9,472 nucleotides of DNA from Actinomycetes bacterium (GCA_025455945.1 JALOLN010000079.1:1-9472), one strand, 5' to 3'. Positions 1-7,458 are shown, numbered from the stretch's first letter. Numbers and translations are program-made. Notes: a model not told the origin generated them from the sequence alone.

Positions 1-29
1 CTACCCGGCGAAACCCCCCGCCTCGCGCA

Positions 30-90
30 TTGATCAAGGAATCGAGCACCACTGTGGCGCGCGGCGGTGGTGCCCTATTCCTTGATCAAC
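30..90. repeat. Palindromic repeat, left copy (stem-loop, probable terminator)
   Basis: This is a long imperfect palindrome. Arm 30-54 pairs with 65-89, with two clear mismatches near positions 43 and 45 and a T-G wobble at 53/66, and closes on a GC-rich loop of about 10 nt. Each outer arm begins TTGATCAAGGAAT. A second copy lies at 9361-9422 in the same orientation; positions 54-90 match it with a single difference. The right arm overlaps the 3' end of the PucR gene and provides its TGA stop (86-88, read on minus). Its position just after a gene suggests an intrinsic terminator or a REP/MITE-like dispersed element. There is no T-tract, which is usual for GC-rich actinobacteria. Confidence 0.85.
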
Positions 91-1603
91 TCTCGGGGGC
101 CGCTGGGCCGCCGGGTGAGGGGCCGGCCAGCCCGCGGACCCGCAGGGCCACCCACAGCTCGGCGCGCAGGTCGGCGTCGTCCAGCGACCGGCCGAGGGCC
201 TCCTCCACCCGCCGCATCCGGTAGCGCAGCGTGTGCCGGTGCACACCGAGCTCGGTTGCGGCGGCGTCCCAGGCGCCGTGGTGGCGCAGCCAGGCGGCCA
301 GCGAGACGAGCAGGTCCCCGCGCCGGCCCTCCAGCGGGCCGAGCAGGGCCGCGGCGAACCCCCCCGCGGCGTCCGGGTCGAGCGCAGCCAGCAGCCCCTC
401 CACGGGCAGCTGGTCGAACCAGCGCACCCCGGGGGCCCGGCGCCCGCCCGCCGCCTGCCGAGCCTGAGCCCGGGCCGCACCGAGCGTGTCCAACCGGCAG
501 GGCGCGCTGCCGCCCGCCCGGACGGCACCCAGGCAGCCGCCGGTCGCGGCTACCGGCCCCGGCTCGTCGCGGACCAGCACGGCGACCTCGTCGTCCCGCT
601 CCACCACGGCCCGGTCGGCCCCCCCGGGTCCGGCGGCCAGGGCCCCGACGGCAGCGGCGCGCTCGGGCGGTGGCCCGACCACGGCGACCCAGCGCAGCGG
701 CGCGTCCGCGAGCCAGGCCCAGCCCAGGTCCGCCAGCGGGAGGGCCTCGGCAGCCGCACCCGCGAGCAGCAGGTCCAGCGTGGCTCGGCGCAGTGCCGCC
801 CGGGCGGCGTCGGTCGGGTCGTCCCGTTCCAGGGCGAGCGAGAGCAGCGACACCGCGACCGACACCACCGAGTGACCCGTGCGGTCGGGAGCCCGGGCGG
901 CACCGACGACGAGGACGCCGCGGACCTGGCCGCGGGCCCCCAGAGGGCGGAGGGCGACGTGCCCGTGGTCGCCCGCGACGGCGGCCGCCGAGAGGAGCCC
1001 CTGCCGCCGCACCCGGGCCACCTCGGCGCCGAGGTCCTCGAGCCGCTCCGCGGCGTCCGCAGGTGCGGCGTGCTGGACCCCGCCGTCCGGGCCGAGCTGC
1101 ACCGCCCACCCGTCGACGGCACGGGCCAGCCGGGAGACGACCGCCGCCGGACCGGCCAGGGCGGCCCGGGTGAGGTCAAGCTGTGCCTCGAAGGCCCGTG
1201 TCATGCCCTCGTACTCCTCGGCGGCGAGCAGCGCGGACACGGCCTTGCTCACCGCGATGAACGGCGTGCGGGCCGGGACCTCCAAGAGGGGCAGCCCCCG
1301 CTGCTCGGCGGCCGCGACCAGCGGTGCTGGGACGTCAGCGTGGGACAGCCCGACCCCGAGCCCGAGGGCGGTCACGCCCGCGTCGACGAGCCGGGTCACG
1401 TAGCCGTCCAGCACCGCCGCGTCGTCGTCGGGCAGCCTCAGCCCCGTGGTGAGGAGGAGCTCACCCCCCTCGAGGAACGGCCCTGGGTCCTCGAGCTCGG
1501 AGACGGCCACCCAGCGCACCTCGCGGTCGCGTCCGTCGGGGCCGGCCAGCCGGCGCAGCCCGAGGCCGGGCAGGTCGGTGACGGTGCGCAGGCTGGGAGG
1601 CAT
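86..1603 (-). CDS. PucR-family transcriptional regulator
   Basis: Encodes about 505 aa, a normal length for the family. The N-terminal ~120 residues match the PucR ligand-sensing domain (TVTDLPGLGL at the start, then ELLLTTGLRLP and a region predicting alternating helices and strands). The middle is the variable GGDEF-like linker. The C-terminus, roughly residues 440-490, is a PucR-type helix-turn-helix (GAWDAAATELGVHRHTLRYR, then RRVEEALGRSLDDADLRAEL). I chose the ATG at 1603 over the one at 1627 because family members start just before this segment and a GAGGG lies about 11 nt upstream. PucR proteins often control purine, amino-acid or polyamine catabolism. This one is divergent from gabT across 125 bp and probably regulates it, and perhaps the rest of the cluster. 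The inducer is unknown. The stop codon is contributed by the palindromic repeat. Confidence 0.92.
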   Translation of the reverse strand: MPPSLRTVTDLPGLGLRRLAGPDGRDREVRWVAVSELEDPGPFLEGGELLLTTGLRLPDDDAAVLDGYVTRLVDAGVTALGLGVGLSHADVPAPLVAAAEQRGLPLLEVPARTPFIAVSKAVSALLAAEEYEGMTRAFEAQLDLTRAALAGPAAVVSRLARAVDGWAVQLGPDGGVQHAAPADAAERLEDLGAEVARVRRQGLLSAAAVAGDHGHVALRPLGARGQVRGVLVVGAARAPDRTGHSVVSVAVSLLSLALERDDPTDAARAALRRATLDLLLAGAAAEALPLADLGWAWLADAPLRWVAVVGPPPERAAAVGALAAGPGGADRAVVERDDEVAVLVRDEPGPVAATGGCLGAVRAGGSAPCRLDTLGAARAQARQAAGGRRAPGVRWFDQLPVEGLLAALDPDAAGGFAAALLGPLEGRRGDLLVSLAAWLRHHGAWDAAATELGVHRHTLRYRMRRVEEALGRSLDDADLRAELWVALRVRGLAGPSPGGPAAPES

Positions 1604-1728
1604 GGCAGCACGACCCTCGGCTCTCATGGGTGCGAAGGTGGGATTTGGCCTCAGTGACCAACCGTAGCGGCGAAGTTGGCCGAACCGACACAGATCCCCG
1701 GCCTGGCCGTCGCACTACGGTGGGCGCC
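1604..1728. promoter_or_regulatory. Divergent pucR/gabT promoter region with inverted repeats
   Basis: This 125-bp gap must carry the promoters of both divergent genes. Visible symmetry includes CCAAC (1658-1662) with GTTGG (1675-1679), a TTGGCC at 1645-1650 repeated at 1676-1681, and ACCGTAG (1661-1667) with CTACGGT (1715-1721). These are candidate operators for the adjacent regulator. No convincing -35/-10 pair could be assigned. The gabT start is preceded only by a weak GGTGGG at 1719-1724. Confidence 0.45.
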
Positions 1729-3099
1729 ATGACCGAGACCCTCCCCGCTGCCGGCGGACCGTCCCTGCCCCAGGAGCGCCGGGTGATCACCGCGATCCCC
1801 GGGCCGAAGTCCGCGGACCTCCTCGCCCGCCGCACCGACGCCTGCGCGCGCGGCCTCGGCACGACGCTGCCGGTCTTCGTCGAGAAGGCGGGGGGCGGGG
1901 TGCTCGTCGACGTCGACGGGAACTCGTTCATCGACCTCGGCGCCGGCATCGCGGTCGTCAACGTCGGCAACAGCGCCGACCACGTCGTCCACGGAGTGCA
2001 GGAGCAGGTGGCGGCGTTCACTCACACCTGCTTCATGGTGACGCCGTACGCCGGGTACGTGGAGGTGTGCGAGGCGCTGAACCGGCTCACCCCCGGCGAC
2101 CACGCGAAGAAGTCGGCCCTGTTCAACTCCGGCGCCGAGGCGGTCGAGAACGCGGTCAAGATCGCCCGGTCATACACCAAGCGGGACGCCGTCGTGGTGT
2201 TCGAGCACGGCTACCACGGCCGCACGAACCTCACCATGGCGATGACGGCCAAGAACATGCCGTACAAGAACGGCTTCGGACCGTTCGCCGGCGAGGTCCA
2301 CCGGATGCCGCTGGCCTATCCGTTCCGCTGGCCGACCGGCCCGGCGAACGCCGGCCCCGAGGCGCTGGCTGCAGTGATCTCCAAGATCGACAAGGAGATC
2401 GGCGCGGACAACGTGGCCGCGATCGTCATCGAGCCGATCGCCGGCGAGGGTGGCTTCATCGTCCCCGCCGAGGGCTTCCTGCCCGGACTGGCCGACTACG
2501 CCCGGGCGAACGGGATCGTCCTCGTCGCCGACGAGGTACAGACCGGCTTCGCGCGCACCGGGGCGATGTTCGCTTGCGAGCACGAGGGCGTCGTCCCGGA
2601 CCTCATCACGACCGCCAAGGGCATCGCCGGCGGCCTCCCGCTGGCGGGCGTGACCGGCCGGGCGGAGATCATGGACGCTCCGCACGTGGGCGGCCTCGGC
2701 GGCACCTACGGCGGCAACCCGGTCGCCTGCGCGGCGGCCCTCGGGGCGATCCGCACCATCGAGGAGCAGGACCTCGTGGGGGCGGCGCGGGCCATCGGCG
2801 ACCGGATGCTCCCGGCGCTGCGCGACATGGCGGCCCGGCACCCCGTGATCGGCGACGTCCGTGGCCGCGGCGCGATGGTCGCCGTCGAGCTGGTGCAGCC
2901 GGGCACCCTCGAGCCCGACCCGGCAGCCACCGCGGCCGTGGCCGCCTTCTGCCACCAGGAGGGCGTGCTGGTCCTCACCGCCGGCACCTACGGCAACGTG
3001 CTGCGGTTCCTCCCGCCGCTGGTCATGCCGGCCCACCTGCTCGACGAGGCGCTGGCCGTCCTCGACAAGGCGTTCGCGTCGGTCCCGACGTCCCGCTGA
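1729..3099 (+). CDS. gabT: 4-aminobutyrate aminotransferase (class III, PLP-dependent)
   Basis: Encodes 456 aa, typical of actinobacterial GabT. It transfers the amino group of GABA (or 5-aminovalerate and similar omega-amino acids) to 2-oxoglutarate, giving succinate semialdehyde and glutamate in the cytosol. The class III aminotransferase signature is complete: FNSGAEAVENAVKIAR from residue 132 for PLP-phosphate binding, IEPIAGEGG with Glu235, VADEVQTGFARTG with Asp268 contacting the pyridine nitrogen, and TTAKGIAGG with the Schiff-base lysine at 297. The ATG at 1729 was chosen because the upstream in-frame extension from 1630 has no homology-like character and runs through the promoter gap. 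The gene is divergent from pucR and convergent with the dehydrogenase, with 16 bp between their stops. The exact omega-amino acid substrate cannot be settled from sequence, but GABA fits the adjacent ureohydrolase. Confidence 0.93.
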   Translation: MTETLPAAGGPSLPQERRVITAIPGPKSADLLARRTDACARGLGTTLPVFVEKAGGGVLVDVDGNSFIDLGAGIAVVNVGNSADHVVHGVQEQVAAFTHTCFMVTPYAGYVEVCEALNRLTPGDHAKKSALFNSGAEAVENAVKIARSYTKRDAVVVFEHGYHGRTNLTMAMTAKNMPYKNGFGPFAGEVHRMPLAYPFRWPTGPANAGPEALAAVISKIDKEIGADNVAAIVIEPIAGEGGFIVPAEGFLPGLADYARANGIVLVADEVQTGFARTGAMFACEHEGVVPDLITTAKGIAGGLPLAGVTGRAEIMDAPHVGGLGGTYGGNPVACAAALGAIRTIEEQDLVGAARAIGDRMLPALRDMAARHPVIGDVRGRGAMVAVELVQPGTLEPDPAATAAVAAFCHQEGVLVLTAGTYGNVLRFLPPLVMPAHLLDEALAVLDKAFASVPTSR

Positions 3100-3111
3100 C
3101 CGAGCGGGACG
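3089..3111. terminator. Hairpin at the gabT/dehydrogenase convergent junction
   Basis: A perfect 9-bp inverted repeat (CGTCCCGCT at 3089-3097 with AGCGGGACG at 3103-3111) with a 5-nt loop lies exactly between two convergent genes. The gabT stop TGA (3097-3099) begins at the end of the left arm. Being symmetric, it could terminate both transcripts. There is no U-tract, so the call rests on stem stability and position. Confidence 0.6.
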
Positions 3112-3115
3112 CCGG

Positions 3116-4360
3116 TCAGCGGGCGGCCGGGGTCCGCTCCTCCATCCCCCACGGCGAGCCGTAGGCCGTGATGAGGTCGAGGAACGGCTTCGGCGGCAGT
3201 GCCTCCGGGCCGAGCACCCCGGCCCCGCTCCACTCCCCCCGGGCCAGCAGCTCGAGGGCGACGACCGGGTTGATGGCCGTCTGCCAGACCACCGCCTGGT
3301 GCCCGTACTCGCGCATCGACCAGGCGTTGTCGACGACGTGGTAGAGGTAGACCTCCCGCGGGGCGCCGTCCTTGCCGGTCCCGGTCACCCACGTGCCGGC
3401 GCAGGTCTTGCCGGTCATCCGCTCGCCCAGCCCGGCCGGGTCGGGCAGGCAGGCGGCCACAACGTCGCGCGGGCTCACCTCGACGTCTCCGACCTTCACC
3501 GTCTGGGTGCGGTCCAGGCCCACCTTGTGCAGGACCTGCAGCACGTTGATGAACTCCTCGCCCAGCCCGTACTTGAAGGTCACCCGCTTGGCGTCGACCC
3601 AGCGGGGCACCAGCAGCACCTCCTCGTGCTCCACGTTGACGCACTCGACGGGTCCGATGCCCTCGGGGAAGTCGAAGACCTCCGGCTCGGAGAACGGCGG
3701 CGTGGTGAACCACCCGCGGTCCTTCTCGTAGACGACCGGAGGGTTGAGGCACTCCTCGATCGTCGTCCAAATCGAGAAGGACGGCGCGAAGGTGTACCCG
3801 TCGACCTCGAGGTTCGCGCCGTCTCGGATCCCCACCTCGTCGATCTCGGCGAACAGCTCGTCCGCGGCGTACCGGGCGAACACGTCGGCCAGCCCGGGCT
3901 CGATGCCCATACCGACGAGCGCGAGCCGGCCGGCCCGCTCCCACAGCGGCGCGGCCGCGAACTGCTCGTCCCCCAGCTTCACGCCGCACTCGTGGTACGG
4001 GCTGCTGGGGTGCGGGGACGACATCGACATCGCCATGTCGAGGTAGTCCGCCCCCGCCGCGAAGGAGCCGTTGAACACCGGGAGCACGAACCTTGGGTCC
4101 ACGGCGTTGAGGACGTGGGTGATGCCGTGCTCACGGACGAGGTGCGCGACCGCCTCCGCGTCCGAGGCGTCCACCCGCGTGGCGGAGAAGCGGGAGTCAC
4201 CTGCGGTCTGGGCCACCGCCCGCTCCGCCCGGGAGAGGTCGTAGTCGGCGACGAGGACGTGCTCGAAGAAGTCGCGGCGCGCCGCGATGGAGACCGCAGC
4301 GGAGCCGACGCCTCCGGCGCCGACGACGAGGATGCGCAGGGGGGACGACGCAGTGGACAT
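3116..4360 (-). CDS. Saccharopine dehydrogenase-family NAD(P)-dependent oxidoreductase
   Basis: Encodes 414 aa from the ATG at 4360. The N-terminus is a Rossmann fold: ILVVGAGGVGSAA carries GxGGxG at residues 14-19, and VLVADYDLSRAER follows as the second strand with an acidic turn (Asp). The remainder resembles the saccharopine dehydrogenase / carboxynorspermidine synthase superfamily, with HVLNAVDPRFVLPVFNGSF and GMGIEPGLADVFARYAADEL as typical stretches. Family members reductively join or oxidatively split an amino acid and a semialdehyde, as in lysine catabolism or alternative spermidine synthesis. The neighbouring aminotransferase and ureohydrolase point to polyamine, GABA or lysine-type substrates, but the true substrate is unknown. 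The upstream ATG at 4396 was rejected because it adds a Pro-rich leader without a ribosome-binding site; the 4360 start has only a weak AAAGG about 12 nt upstream. The gene is convergent with gabT and divergent from the permease. Confidence 0.88.
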   Translation of the reverse strand: MSTASSPLRILVVGAGGVGSAAVSIAARRDFFEHVLVADYDLSRAERAVAQTAGDSRFSATRVDASDAEAVAHLVREHGITHVLNAVDPRFVLPVFNGSFAAGADYLDMAMSMSSPHPSSPYHECGVKLGDEQFAAAPLWERAGRLALVGMGIEPGLADVFARYAADELFAEIDEVGIRDGANLEVDGYTFAPSFSIWTTIEECLNPPVVYEKDRGWFTTPPFSEPEVFDFPEGIGPVECVNVEHEEVLLVPRWVDAKRVTFKYGLGEEFINVLQVLHKVGLDRTQTVKVGDVEVSPRDVVAACLPDPAGLGERMTGKTCAGTWVTGTGKDGAPREVYLYHVVDNAWSMREYGHQAVVWQTAINPVVALELLARGEWSGAGVLGPEALPPKPFLDLITAYGSPWGMEERTPAAR

Positions 4361-4506
4361 GGGAGCGGCGGGCCTTTCGGTAGGAGAAGGCCACATCCTA
4401 ACCGACGTAGAGCGCTTTGATGGTTAGCCACTCCGTACCCGGAATGCCCGCCGACGCCCGCGGCCAGGAGTAGCCTGCGGCGCCTCAGGCCCTGGAGGTG
4501 CCCGCC
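4361..4506. promoter_or_regulatory. Divergent dehydrogenase/permease promoter region with inverted repeat
   Basis: This 146-bp gap separates divergent genes. It holds CTAACC (4398-4403) and GGTTAG (4422-4427), a 6-bp inverted repeat with an 18-nt spacer that includes the palindrome AGCGCT (4411-4416). It is noticeably less GC-rich than its surroundings, as expected of a promoter. A possible -35 TTGATG lies at 4417-4422 for the permease, without a clear -10. The permease has a good GGAGG (4494-4498), 8 nt before its ATG. Confidence 0.45.
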
Positions 4507-6285
4507 ATGACGACGACCCAGCAGCCGCCTACGGCGCAGAACGGCGGGAGCAATGGCGACAAGGGGCTCAAGGGCGGCGCCCTCGGCCTGATGTCCAGCG
4601 TCGTGATCGCGGTCGCGTCGACCGCACCGGGCTACTCGCTCGCAGCGACTCTCGCCTTCATCGTGCTGGCGGCCGGGCTGAAGGCCCCGGCGATCCTGCT
4701 GCTGGCATTCGTCCCCATGTACTTCACCGCGAAGGCCTACCAGGACTTCAACGAGATCGACCCGGACTGTGGGACCACGTTCAAGTGGGGCTGGCGAGCC
4801 TTCGGTCCCCACACGGGCTGGCTCGGCGGCTGGGGCATCATCATCGCCGACATCATCGTGATGGCCTCGCTGTCCCAGGTGGCCGGCTCCTACTTCTGGC
4901 TGCTGCTCGGCAAGGACGACGTCGCTGCGAACACGACGGGCCTGGCCGTCACCGGCGTCGGCGTGCTCTTCCTCGTCGTCGTCACCTGGATCTGCTACCG
5001 CGGCATCGAGCTCTCCGCCCGGACGCAGTACGTCCTCCTGGGCATCGAGCTGGCGATCCTCTTCGTCTTCGCCTTCGTCGCCCTCGTGAAGGTCTACACC
5101 GACAACGCCCTGGACACCTCGGTCACCCCGGAGCTGTCGTGGCTGTGGCCTGGTGGTCTCACGCTGTCGCAGATCGCCGAGGGTCTCATCATCGCCATCT
5201 TCATCTACTGGGGCTGGGACACCGCTGTCGCCGTCAACGAGGAGACCGCGGACCCGTCCAAGACCCCCGGCCGGGCGGCGATCCTGGCCACCATCGCCCT
5301 GGTCGTCACCTACGTCGTCATCGCCACCGCGGCGCAGGCGTTCGGCGGCGAGGAGGGCGTGACCAACGAGGAGCACCAGGACGACGTCCTCGGCTACCTC
5401 GGCGAGCTGGTGCTCGGGACCTGGGGCGGCAAGCTGCTCATCCTCGCGGTGCTGACCTCGGCCGTGGCGTCGGCTCAGACGACGATCCTGCCGACCGCGC
5501 GCACGACGCTGTCGATGGCGGCCTTCCGCGCGATGCCCCGGTCGTTCGCACGGATCCACCCCCAGTACCTCACTCCGACCGTCTCGACGATCGTCATGGG
5601 GTTCGTCTCCATCGTCTTCTACGTCGGCATGACCCAGGTCAGCGAGAACCTGCTGGCGGACACGATCGCCGCCACCGGCCTGGCGATCGCGTTCTACTAC
5701 GGCCTCACCGGCTTCGCGGCGGCCTGGTACTTCCGCAAGCCGGAGCGCCGCAAGAACCACTGGTTCAGCCACCTGGTGCTGCCTGCTCTCGGCGGCATCA
5801 TGCTCTTCGGAGCCATGATCAAGGTCGCGGTCGACTCGATGGACCCCGACTACGGCTACACGACGTTCTTCGGGCTCGGCGGGGTGTTCGTCATCGGCGT
5901 CGGCGCGCTGGCGCTGGGCCTGCTGCTTATGGTGGCGTGGAACGCTGTCGCCCCGGAGTACTTCCGCAGCCGGCCGTCCGACATCGAGCCGCGCATCCTC
6001 GTCGACCACCTCGTCGTCGAGGAGCACCGGATCGTCCTCGAGGCGCCCGGGGTCGCCTACAACCCCGAGGCGATGCTGGCCTCCGGACGCGAGGAGCCGG
6101 TGACCCCCGAGCAGATCGAGGCCCTCGCGGCCGAGGCCGACGAGACCGAGGTCCCGCCGTGGCGGGCCGACCTCGGCGACGAGTCACGCAGCCCCGAGCC
6201 GACCGAGCCGGCGCACCCGGTGGTCGGGCCCTACGCCGAGCCCGAGGAGCCGGCGGACGGCGAGCAGCGACCCCCAATCGCCTGA
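4507..6285 (+). CDS. APC-family amino acid/polyamine permease
   Basis: Encodes 592 aa. After a hydrophilic N-terminal tail of about 25 residues there are about 12 hydrophobic membrane segments, beginning with GLMSSVVIAVASTAPGYSLA. This has the helix-breaking small-residue pattern that forms the substrate site in TM1 of the APC fold. TM6 (IIAIFIYWGWDTAVAVNEE) carries the second conserved break. The ATG at 4507 was preferred over GTG at 4498 because GGAGG (4494-4498) sits 8 nt before it and would overlap the GTG. The last ~110 residues after TM12 form a soluble acidic, Pro/Glu-rich cytoplasmic tail, longer than in minimal APC carriers. Transport is likely driven by proton or ion coupling or by exchange. 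Substrate is inferred from context as an amino acid, amine or guanidino acid. Its stop lies 10 bp from that of the convergent ureohydrolase. Confidence 0.93.
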   Translation: MTTTQQPPTAQNGGSNGDKGLKGGALGLMSSVVIAVASTAPGYSLAATLAFIVLAAGLKAPAILLLAFVPMYFTAKAYQDFNEIDPDCGTTFKWGWRAFGPHTGWLGGWGIIIADIIVMASLSQVAGSYFWLLLGKDDVAANTTGLAVTGVGVLFLVVVTWICYRGIELSARTQYVLLGIELAILFVFAFVALVKVYTDNALDTSVTPELSWLWPGGLTLSQIAEGLIIAIFIYWGWDTAVAVNEETADPSKTPGRAAILATIALVVTYVVIATAAQAFGGEEGVTNEEHQDDVLGYLGELVLGTWGGKLLILAVLTSAVASAQTTILPTARTTLSMAAFRAMPRSFARIHPQYLTPTVSTIVMGFVSIVFYVGMTQVSENLLADTIAATGLAIAFYYGLTGFAAAWYFRKPERRKNHWFSHLVLPALGGIMLFGAMIKVAVDSMDPDYGYTTFFGLGGVFVIGVGALALGLLLMVAWNAVAPEYFRSRPSDIEPRILVDHLVVEEHRIVLEAPGVAYNPEAMLASGREEPVTPEQIEALAAEADETEVPPWRADLGDESRSPEPTEPAHPVVGPYAEPEEPADGEQRPPIA

Positions 6286-6298
6286 CGACCCCGCGTCA
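6283..6298. terminator. Small inverted repeat spanning two convergent stop codons
   Basis: TGACG (6283-6287) and CGTCA (6294-6298) form a 5-bp inverted repeat with a 6-nt loop. It contains the permease stop TGA and the ureohydrolase stop on the minus strand. The stem is too short for a confident terminator, and part of the symmetry follows simply from facing TGA stops. No stronger hairpin is visible in this 10-bp junction. Confidence 0.2.
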
Positions 6299-7324
6299 CT
6301 CCCCCGGCACCCGGTCGGCGAGCAGCGGCCGTCTCGGGTCCCAGGTCGTCCCCTCGCGGGCGTCCTTCCGGCGCCGGGCGATCGCCGACAGCGCCTCGAG
6401 GACGACGCGGTTCCCGAGCGCCGCGGTGATGTCGGCATGGTCGTACGGCGGGGCGACCTCGACGACGTCCATGCCCACGACCGGCAGCTCGTAGCAGACC
6501 CGCCGGACAGCGTCGAGCAGCTGCCGGGCCGACAGCCCGCCCGGCTCCGGCGTCCCCGTGCCCGGTGCGTGCCCCGGGTCGCACACGTCGACGTCGACGG
6601 AGAGGAACACCCCCTCGCAGTCGTCGGTGGCGATCGCGAAGGCTTCGGTGAGGCAGTCGTCCAGCCCGCGGGCGCCGATCTCGGCCATCTCGTAGGAGCG
6701 CATCCGCTGCTCGGCCATCCAGCCCAGGGTCTGCGGACCGGGCCAGTAGCCGCGCAGCCCGATCTGCAGGAAGCGGTCCCCGCGCACCGCCCCGGACTCG
6801 ATCAGCCGGCGCATGGGCTGGCCGTGCCCGATGAGCGAGCCGAACTCGGAGTCGCCGGTGTCGGCGTGGGCGTCGAAGTGGACCAGGCTCACCCGGCCCC
6901 AGGCGTCGCGCCCGCGTGCCACCCCTGTCGCGTCCGGCCAGGTGATCGTGTGGTCGCCACCGAGCACGACGGGGACGACGCCCGCACGGGCCACCTTCTC
7001 GACCTCGACCTCGAGGTCGCGCACCGAGCGCGCGGCGTCGCCCGAGAACAGCTCGACGTCGCCCGCGTCGAGCACCCGCAGGTCGGTGAGGCCGTCCACC
7101 CGCAGCGCCAGGCTGGGCCGGGACCCGTCGTGCGCCAGGTAGTCCGCCGCCCGGATCGCCTGCGGCCCGAACCGGGCGCCGGACCGGTAGGAGGTCCCCC
7201 CGTCGAACGGTGCGCCGATGATGATGACGTCCGCCCCGGCAATGCTGTCGGGGTCGCCGAGATCGCACCGCTCGACGCCGAGGAAGGTGATGTCCGGGCC
7301 GTACTGGGCCCCGTAGCGTGCCAT
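6296..7324 (-). CDS. speB: Agmatinase / guanidinobutyrase-type ureohydrolase (arginase family)
   Basis: Encodes 342 aa, the usual size for actinobacterial agmatinase-like enzymes. Binuclear manganese ligands are all present: His125 in GGDHT, Asp151-His153-Asp155 in HFDAHAD, and Asp244 and Asp246 in SVDVDVCDP. APGTGTPEPGGL follows with the conserved Glu260, and GMDVVEVAPPYDHADITA is the typical C-terminal block. The enzyme hydrolyses a guanidino group to urea plus an amine. Agmatine (giving putrescine) or 4-guanidinobutyrate (giving GABA) are the main candidates, and the neighbouring gabT makes the second attractive. Specificity in this family cannot be read from motifs alone, so the symbol is provisional. 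The start at 7324 has only a weak purine-rich upstream sequence. It is divergent from the iron-sulfur gene and convergent with the permease. Confidence 0.92.
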   Translation of the reverse strand: MARYGAQYGPDITFLGVERCDLGDPDSIAGADVIIIGAPFDGGTSYRSGARFGPQAIRAADYLAHDGSRPSLALRVDGLTDLRVLDAGDVELFSGDAARSVRDLEVEVEKVARAGVVPVVLGGDHTITWPDATGVARGRDAWGRVSLVHFDAHADTGDSEFGSLIGHGQPMRRLIESGAVRGDRFLQIGLRGYWPGPQTLGWMAEQRMRSYEMAEIGARGLDDCLTEAFAIATDDCEGVFLSVDVDVCDPGHAPGTGTPEPGGLSARQLLDAVRRVCYELPVVGMDVVEVAPPYDHADITAALGNRVVLEALSAIARRRKDAREGTTWDPRRPLLADRVPGE

Positions 7325-7458
7325 CCGCCCACTGTAGGGGCGGGACGGCGGCCTGCTCGCCCCCTGTGACCGCCGTCCGACCGGGGACCATCGGCCCTGG
7401 TGCGGGCGGCGGGCGCCGGGTCGGCTGGAAGGCAGGCCACTCGGGTACGGAGGTCGCC
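7325..7458. promoter_or_regulatory. Divergent speB/iron-sulfur gene promoter region with 9-bp inverted repeat
   Basis: This 134-bp gap contains a perfect 9-bp inverted repeat, GGACGGCGG (7343-7351) and CCGCCGTCC (7370-7378), separated by 18 nt. It could be an operator, or a leader hairpin for either gene. A strong ribosome-binding site GGAGG (7449-7453) lies 5 nt before the ATG at 7459. No clear -10/-35 elements were recognised. Confidence 0.45.

Noticed and set aside
30..90. Palindrome as a tRNA, riboswitch or CRISPR repeat
   Set aside because: Only one copy occurs per edge, with no spacer array, no cloverleaf and no riboswitch-like multi-helix pattern; it is a simple long hairpin.
233..1657. 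A 474-codon plus-strand frame opposite PucR
   Set aside because: It has repetitive Arg/Pro/Gly composition and no motif; it is the antisense shadow of the regulator.
4361..4396. Alternative upstream start of the dehydrogenase at 4396
   Set aside because: It adds 12 Pro-rich residues ahead of the Rossmann fold, has no ribosome-binding site, and would cut into the candidate promoter region.
2861..4420. A 519-codon plus-strand frame spanning the end of gabT and the antisense of the dehydrogenase
   Set aside because: It crosses two real genes with recognisable domains, and its own translation has none.
3979..6027. A 682-codon open frame on the minus strand opposite the permease
   Set aside because: Its translation is Arg/Asp/Gly/His-rich noise without domains. 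It is the GC-driven antisense shadow of the permease, whose membrane segments are unmistakable.
6437..7369. A 310-codon plus-strand frame opposite the ureohydrolase
   Set aside because: Antisense shadow; the ureohydrolase has all metal ligands on the other strand.
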